The position numbers were made by a program, and so were the translations under genes. From Methanobacteriota archaeon (lineage in GTDB: Archaea > JACRDV01): a DNA stretch of 8,702 nucleotides. Of the stretch, positions 5,079 to 8,702 are shown in pieces. The DNA lies in contig JACRDV010000083.1 in NCBI GenBank assembly GCA_024860865.1, positions 1 through 8,702 of the forward strand, in the 5' to 3' direction. The notes beneath the pieces are model-generated. The model was given only the letters and a program-made list of their open reading frames with translations, was not told the origin of the DNA and did not search any database. Within the stretch, counting starts at the first letter, position 1, and the number at the start of each line of letters is the position of its first letter.

Positions 5079-5279
5079 CTAGCCATACACATCAAAGTGA
5101 GTCCAAGCTATATTAGTCTTGTAACGATATGGAGGCCCACTTTTTGTACTATAAAAGACTTGACCTTTGACATCGAATCCTTTATGGGCCCAGATTACAG
5201 TCCAACTTGCAGGTGGGCTTGTCACTGGTTTAGTGCCAGCAGGTACAATAAATTCAGCAGATTTTGTTTTACCTACTAG
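5079..5279 (-). pseudogene. orphan C-terminal coding remnant
   Basis: On the minus strand the frame is open for 66 codons, from just after TGA at 5280-5282 to TAG at 5079-5081, with no ATG. The translation looks protein-like: it contains SAEFIVPAGTKPV, WTVIWAHKGFDVKGQVFY and YRYKTNIAWTHFDVYG, rich in aromatic and beta-forming residues as in an extracellular or S-layer-type domain. The only alternative start is a GTG at 5223-5225 without a ribosome-binding site. It lies 10 nt beyond the stop of the VIT1-like gene and is in a different frame from it. The simplest reading is the 3' end of a gene whose front was lost by deletion. I do not recognise the family. Confidence 0.4.
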
Positions 5280-5289
5280 TCAAAATAAT

Positions 5290-5823
5290 TTAGTGACCAC
5301 CTGGACTTACAAAGTAAACGAAAATTGCAACAAGGATGCCAATAACCGCCATTTTAATTCCAGCCAGAAGAATACTCTCTTTAGTAATTTTGCCAATATA
5401 AATCCCTAAAACAAAAAGAGTTATTATTGACAGTGTAATGGAAGTTATCAAGGCTAAATTTTGCGAAAGAAAAATAAATGGGAGCACAGGTATAAGTGCC
5501 CCAAGAAATGAACAACCACCATGTGTGATAGTATCTGCAATAAGTTTCTTTTTAATTTCATCTGAAACATGTGTTCCTTCTAAGCTTCTGAACAAAGATC
5601 TCTCAAGTATTAACAATCTTCTTCTTTCTACAGTTCTCTCTGCCATAAGACCTCCTACGCCGTTTGAAATGCCCAAAGCCATCCCTCCTCCTATACCAGC
5701 ACCAATGATTGTTTGCGTCCCAACTGAAGCTGAAAAAGCTCCTATTACAACTCCTAATATTGCAATTACGCCATCTATTGTTCCTAGAACAATGTATCTA
5801 CTTGAAATGTATTTTATCAACAA
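5290..5823 (-). CDS. VIT1/CCC1-family metal (Fe/Mn) transporter
   Basis: A 177-residue membrane protein with about five hydrophobic segments (10-30, 35-57, 104-120, 124-143, 152-172), as in VIT1/CCC1 proteins that move Fe2+ or Mn2+ out of the cytoplasm. The family signature is clear: YIVLGTIDGVIAILGVVIGA with the conserved Asp17-Gly18, GISNGVGGLMAE at 52-62, and Glu62 and Glu66 opening the charged cytoplasmic helices that bind metal. HGGCSFLGALIPVLPF follows at 101-116. The charged middle section is short, as in archaeal members. TTG 5821-5823 has GAGG (5829-5832) 5 nt upstream; TTG 5818-5820 is also possible. The frame continues upstream into TPEGS before a stop, hinting that the original start was the out-of-frame ATG at 5858-5860. 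The gene lies 58 nt after mtnA on the same strand, probably in one operon. Confidence 0.85.
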   Translation of the reverse strand: MLIKYISSRYIVLGTIDGVIAILGVVIGAFSASVGTQTIIGAGIGGGMALGISNGVGGLMAERTVERRRLLILERSLFRSLEGTHVSDEIKKKLIADTITHGGCSFLGALIPVLPFIFLSQNLALITSITLSIITLFVLGIYIGKITKESILLAGIKMAVIGILVAIFVYFVSPGGH

Positions 5824-5881
5824 AGATCCCTCTGGTGTTTCTTTTTTGAATGTGTTTCATTTTGAAATATTTTTCTGGGGC

Positions 5882-6910
5882 TTATTTTTGCATCCATCTT
5901 CCTAAAGAAACTTTATACGGAGGTTTCGCTATTCCCCTCTCACTTATTATTGAAGAAACTAATTCATTCGGAGTAACATCAAACGCAAAATTAAATACAT
6001 TTATTCCATCTGGGGCAATTTTTGTATTTCCGGTTTTAGTAACTTCACTCGGATTTCTCTGCTCAATAGGTATCTCTGCCCCACTTTTTATCTCAAAATC
6101 GATTGTTGAGATTGGGGCTGCAACGTAAAATGGAATCTTATGCTGTTTTGCCAGCACAGCAACGCTATAAGTTCCAATTTTATTAGCAACATCTCCATTG
6201 CTTGCAATTCTATCAGCACCAACTATAACACAATCAACTAATCCTTTGCTCATAACATAAGCTGCCATATTATCTGTAATTAAAGTTACTGGAATGCCGA
6301 GTTGCTTGAGCTCCCACGTTGTTAGTCGGGCTCCTTGAAGCAAAGGTCTCGTTTCATCTGCAATAACTTTAATTTTTTTCCCTTGTTCCCATGCTGCTCG
6401 AATAACTCCAAGAGCCGTTCCATAATCGACACACGCAAGTGCACCAGCATTACAATGAGTCAAGATAGTGGAACTATCTTTAATCAAACTTGCACCATAT
6501 TCTCCGATCTTTTTGTTTATTTGAACATCTTCCTCAGCCATAGCTTGGGCTTCTAAAACAACTGCTTTAACGGTCGATTTTACATCGGGCTGAGGATTTG
6601 CTTTTTTTAAAATCCTCTCAACTGCCCAAAATAAGTTGACAGCAGTTGGCCTAGTGTTTCTAAGTCTAGCAGCTGCTTTCTTAAGGTCAGATAGAATTTG
6701 CTTTTTTGTTTTAGCCTTGCTCTTTACTGCTGCGAGAGCCAATCCAAATGCCGTTGCAACTCCAATTAAAGGAGCTCCTCTTATCGCTAAAACTTCAATT
6801 GCCTTTGCGATACATTCATAATTAGCACAAGTAATGTATTCTAGTTTAGTTGGGAGCTTTGTTTGATTAATAAAAATAACTTTATTATCTTTCCACTCAA
6901 TTGTGCGCAT
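5882..6910 (-). CDS. mtnA: S-methyl-5-thioribose-1-phosphate isomerase
   Basis: A 342-residue eIF2B-like isomerase that converts 5-methylthioribose-1-phosphate to 5-methylthioribulose-1-phosphate in methionine salvage. Landmarks in order: RGAPLIGVATAFG at 44-56, TRPTAVNLFWAVERI at 86-100, THCNAGALA with catalytic Cys153, ADETRPLLQGARLTTWEL at 184-201, GADRIASNGDVANKIGTY with catalytic Asp233, FYVAAPISTIDFEI at 261-274 and IPIEQRNPSEVT at 280-291. Cys153 and Asp233 correspond to the Cys160 and Asp240 pair of the Bacillus enzyme. The IPIEQR...EVT section favours MtnA over archaeal ribose-1,5-bisphosphate isomerase, although archaeal members can take related substrates. ATG 6908-6910 has AGGT 7 nt upstream. 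No other salvage gene lies nearby. The metal transporter gene follows on the same strand. The divergent hydrolase starts only 21 bp away, so the mtnA promoter must lie inside that gene. Confidence 0.93.
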   Translation of the reverse strand: MRTIEWKDNKVIFINQTKLPTKLEYITCANYECIAKAIEVLAIRGAPLIGVATAFGLALAAVKSKAKTKKQILSDLKKAAARLRNTRPTAVNLFWAVERILKKANPQPDVKSTVKAVVLEAQAMAEEDVQINKKIGEYGASLIKDSSTILTHCNAGALACVDYGTALGVIRAAWEQGKKIKVIADETRPLLQGARLTTWELKQLGIPVTLITDNMAAYVMSKGLVDCVIVGADRIASNGDVANKIGTYSVAVLAKQHKIPFYVAAPISTIDFEIKSGAEIPIEQRNPSEVTKTGNTKIAPDGINVFNFAFDVTPNELVSSIISERGIAKPPYKVSLGRWMQK

Positions 6911-6931
6911 ATTTAATACCTGGCGATAGCT

Positions 6932-7759
6932 ATGAGAAGAATTTTTCTTGGATTGATTTTAGTTATAGCAAGCAGTATTAGCTATTCGGTTTTTAACTCT
7001 TATGGTTGGACTGTAAGCATAAGAGATATTGGACCAACATCTCTTTACTTGCTAGGAGTTTATGACCAAAATCCATTAGAAAAAGAACTTGCACCTCTTA
7101 ACCTAAATAAAACCCAACATATAATCATTATTTTGGTGGATGGATTAGGGTATTATCAGCTTAAAAAAGCAAATGAAGTCGGATTCTCAACTCCATTCAT
7201 TAATAATCTTGCTGCAAATGGAATTTTTATAAAAGCTCACACTGTTTACCCACCAGTTACGATTACCGCCCATACTGCATTGTTCCAATTTGACCACTCA
7301 ACAATTTTTGAAAAAGTTTCTGAAAATGGAATGAAAGCAATTGTTATATTTGGCCCAAAAATAGAAGAAGAATTGCCATTATCCGGTGCAAAAGTTATTA
7401 TACCAAAGGATTATGACGGAGATGGAACGGCAGGCGATAACGATGTTTCCATAACTTCTCAAAAAGTTTTAAAAAATGATGGCCCAAATTTATTGTTTAT
7501 TCACTTATCGGTTGACTCTACTGCCCATAGATTTGGGCCTTATAGCGAAAAAAGCTTTAAAGATATAAAGAAAACAGATGCTTATATCGGAATGATATTG
7601 CGAGAACTTAAGAAATTAGATTTATACAAAGACGCAATTGTAATAGTAACAGCAGATCACGGACTTCATAAGGCAAGTTCAGGTGGAGCACATGGAACAA
7701 TTTTACCGGATGATATGACCATCCCCATTATCTTCTGCTCAATATCAAAATTAACTTAA
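6932..7759 (+). CDS. membrane-anchored alkaline-phosphatase-superfamily phosphohydrolase
   Basis: A 275-residue protein with an N-terminal signal anchor (RRIFLGLILVIASSISYSVF) and an alkaline phosphatase/nucleotide pyrophosphatase-type domain facing outward. The two-metal site is visible: Asp70 (IILVDGLG), nucleophile Thr110 (VYPPVTITAHTAL), Asp195 and His199 (SVDSTAHRFGP), Asp242-His243 (VTADHGLH) and His254 (GGAHGT). Relatives hydrolyse phosphodiesters or phosphomonoesters; the substrate is unknown. Two oddities: residues 117-124 join the nucleophile helix straight to STIFEKV, where related proteins have a longer ITG..P...G segment, suggesting an in-frame loss of about 20 residues; and DYDGDGTAGDND at 160-171 matches an EF-hand-type calcium loop. 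ATG 6932 is the only possible start after an in-frame stop at 6914-6916; its ribosome-binding site is weak. The DUF5612 gene follows after 53 nt. Confidence 0.85.
   Translation: MRRIFLGLILVIASSISYSVFNSYGWTVSIRDIGPTSLYLLGVYDQNPLEKELAPLNLNKTQHIIIILVDGLGYYQLKKANEVGFSTPFINNLAANGIFIKAHTVYPPVTITAHTALFQFDHSTIFEKVSENGMKAIVIFGPKIEEELPLSGAKVIIPKDYDGDGTAGDNDVSITSQKVLKNDGPNLLFIHLSVDSTAHRFGPYSEKSFKDIKKTDAYIGMILRELKKLDLYKDAIVIVTADHGLHKASSGGAHGTILPDDMTIPIIFCSISKLT
6961..6968 (-). promoter_or_regulatory. candidate mtnA TATA box inside the divergent gene
   Basis: Read on the minus strand this is CTATAACT, predicting transcription starting near 6938 and a leader of about 28 nt that includes the AGGT before mtnA. 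It lies within codons 10-13 of the divergent hydrolase. It is chosen mainly by spacing. Confidence 0.3.
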
Positions 7760-7800
7760 CTAAAATGAAAGATTTAATTGGAAATTAACATATAATGTTA

Positions 7801-7805
7801 GGAGG
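7801..7805 (+). promoter_or_regulatory. ribosome-binding site that sets the DUF5612 start
   Basis: GGAGG lies 7 nt before TTG at 7813. The in-frame ATG at 7795 lies upstream of this site and has no comparable site itself, so TTG is the likely start. Confidence 0.8.
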
Positions 7806-7812
7806 AAAAAAG

Positions 7813-8469
7813 TTGAGCCAAATCAAAGGGATCAGCTTAATTATAACAGACCGCCCTGGTGCACTCCATGAAGTTACTGGAGTGATCGCATCTCACGGCA
7901 TTAATATCACTTTTACTCAGCAATTTGTGATAAAGAAAGACGAATCCTTAGTTTATATGGAGTTGGAAGGAGTAAAAAATTTTGAAAAATTACTCCAAGA
8001 CTTAAAAAAACTCGATATCATAAGGGTCATCTCTGAGCAAACTCCCTTCCAACAAGTTTATGGCAAGCGAGTGATAGTCATCGGTGGTGGAGCCCAAGTT
8101 GCACAAGTTGCATTAGGGGCTATAACTGAAGCCGACCGCCATAACATAAGAGGAGAAAAGATTAGTGTTGACACAATTCCGCTGGTTGGAGAGAAAGAAT
8201 TAGCTGAAGCAGTTAGAGCGGTTGGAAGATTGCATAGAGCTGCCATACTAGTTTTAGCAGGATCTTTGATGGGGGGAGAGATTACTGAAGCTGTTAAAGA
8301 ACTCAGATCAAAGGGAATTCCAATTATTTCCTTGAGTATGGCGGGCTCAGTTCCAGAAGTTGCTGATGTAGTTATAACAGACCCAGTTCAAGCTGGAGTT
8401 ATAGCAGTGATGGCAATTGCAGATACAGCTCGCTTTGACTTGAGTAGAGTTAGAGGGAAGCGATTCTAA
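7813..8469 (+). CDS. DUF5612 family protein: ACT domain plus Rossmann-like domain
   Basis: A 218-residue protein from TTG 7813; the longer version from ATG 7795 (224 residues) would place the GGAGG inside the coding region. Residues 4-75 form an ACT domain: KGISLIITDRPGALHEVTGV followed by IASHGINITF, the pattern that binds amino acids or similar small effectors. Residues 84-205 resemble a Rossmann-type sheet: KRVIVIGGGAQVAQVALGAI has a glycine-rich turn, and AILVLAGSLMGGEITEAVKE and IPIISLSMAGSVPEVADVVI follow as repeated beta-alpha units. The family is found mainly in methanogens and other archaea; its biochemical role is unknown, but the architecture suggests effector sensing linked to a nucleotide-binding or regulatory domain. 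The last 15 residues are basic (RFDLSRVRGKRF). The upstream hydrolase is 53 nt away on the same strand; shared transcription is possible. Confidence 0.87.
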   Translation: MSQIKGISLIITDRPGALHEVTGVIASHGINITFTQQFVIKKDESLVYMELEGVKNFEKLLQDLKKLDIIRVISEQTPFQQVYGKRVIVIGGGAQVAQVALGAITEADRHNIRGEKISVDTIPLVGEKELAEAVRAVGRLHRAAILVLAGSLMGGEITEAVKELRSKGIPIISLSMAGSVPEVADVVITDPVQAGVIAVMAIADTARFDLSRVRGKRF

Positions 8470-8527
8470 TTTATAATTTAGAAGTGAGAAAAATTATTTG
8501 TTAAAATTAGATAAATTTGTCTCCAAA

Positions 8528-8701
8528 TTAAGTGCGTTCTTGTTCTTTCTGGAATATTTTCTCAAATCCATAAAGTTTAGCTACTTCAGTCATCTTCCAA
8601 GCAGTGATGAAAAATGAAATATAAGCTAAAATTATGAAAATATACTCAGGATATTCCATAAATTCCCCTATATTCTCTTTCCACTCAAAGTACTCCCTCA
8701 G
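8528..8701 (-). CDS. C-terminal end of an unrecognised membrane protein (5' part outside window)
   Basis: On the minus strand the frame is open from the right edge to TAA at 8528-8530, giving 57 residues that begin LREYFEWKENIGEFMEYPEY. One hydrophobic helix, YIFIILAYISFFITAWKM, lies at about 20-37, followed by a charged tail, TEVAKLYGFEKIFQKEQERT. It converges with the DUF5612 gene across 58 bp. No family is recognised. The real start and the number of membrane spans are outside the window. Confidence rests on the protein-like composition and the uninterrupted frame to the edge. Confidence 0.55.
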   Translation of the reverse strand: MREYFEWKENIGEFMEYPEYIFIILAYISFFITAWKMTEVAKLYGFEKIFQKEQERT

Positions 8702-8702
8702 A

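Noticed and set aside
5097-5409. Plus-strand frames of 60 and 80 codons in the decay zone
   Set aside because: They overlap the minus-strand remnant at 5079-5279, whose translation is more protein-like, and one runs into the VIT1-like gene; no ribosome-binding site.
5438-6128. Two plus-strand frames (155 and 92 codons) over the VIT1-like and mtnA genes
   Set aside because: Both are opposite well-supported genes and show no motif or ribosome-binding site.
8473-8497. ATAATTT/AAATTAT inverted repeat after the DUF5612 gene as a terminator hairpin
   Set aside because: Seven A-T pairs with an 11-nt loop and no T tract; too weak and easily chance in AT-rich DNA.

Overview
The window looks archaeal. 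Genes are preceded by AT-rich TATA-like boxes and GGAGG/AGGT ribosome-binding sites, TTG and GTG starts are frequent, and transcripts seem to end in oligo-T tracts without strong hairpins. Gene content also fits: an AbrB-type VapB with a PIN-domain VapC, an archaeal-type VIT1/CCC1 protein, an MtnA-type isomerase and a DUF5612 ACT-domain protein typical of methanogens and related lineages. The DNA is AT-rich. I cannot assign a phylum; an uncultivated Bathyarchaeia-like or methanogen-related lineage is possible.

Layout. 3-419: C-terminal part of an IS4-superfamily transposase entering from the left edge. 624-1981: a plus-strand operon with a YeiH-family (UPF0324/PSE) membrane transporter and a 67-residue single-span membrane protein. 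2252-2338: a 28-residue membrane microprotein with its own promoter, flanked by two short tandem repeats. 2418-4265, minus strand: an AbrB/VapB antitoxin, a PIN/VapC toxin, a UspA-like protein with a degenerate ATP motif, and a tail-anchored SRPBCC-domain protein. 4364-5279: a decay zone with a broken two-gene module (small upstream partner plus zinc-ribbon/AbrB protein) and an orphan minus-strand coding remnant. 5290-6910, minus strand: a VIT1/CCC1-like transporter behind mtnA. 6932-8469, plus strand: a membrane-anchored alkaline-phosphatase-superfamily hydrolase and a DUF5612 protein. 8528-8701, minus strand: the C-terminal end of an unrecognised membrane protein.

How the genes fit together. 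Three groups stand out: an anion-export-like transporter with a possible small subunit; a toxin-antitoxin pair beside a stress-type UspA/SRPBCC pair; and a block of metabolic and envelope genes (mtnA, metal transport, phosphohydrolase, DUF5612) around a divergent start region of only 21 bp. The transposase fragment and the decayed module mark the left half as a region of gene turnover. I saw no CRISPR array, rRNA or tRNA. No clearly new multi-gene system is evident. The best leads are the uncharacterised small membrane proteins, the broken zinc-ribbon/AbrB module, and the reading-frame problem at the start of the VIT1 gene.
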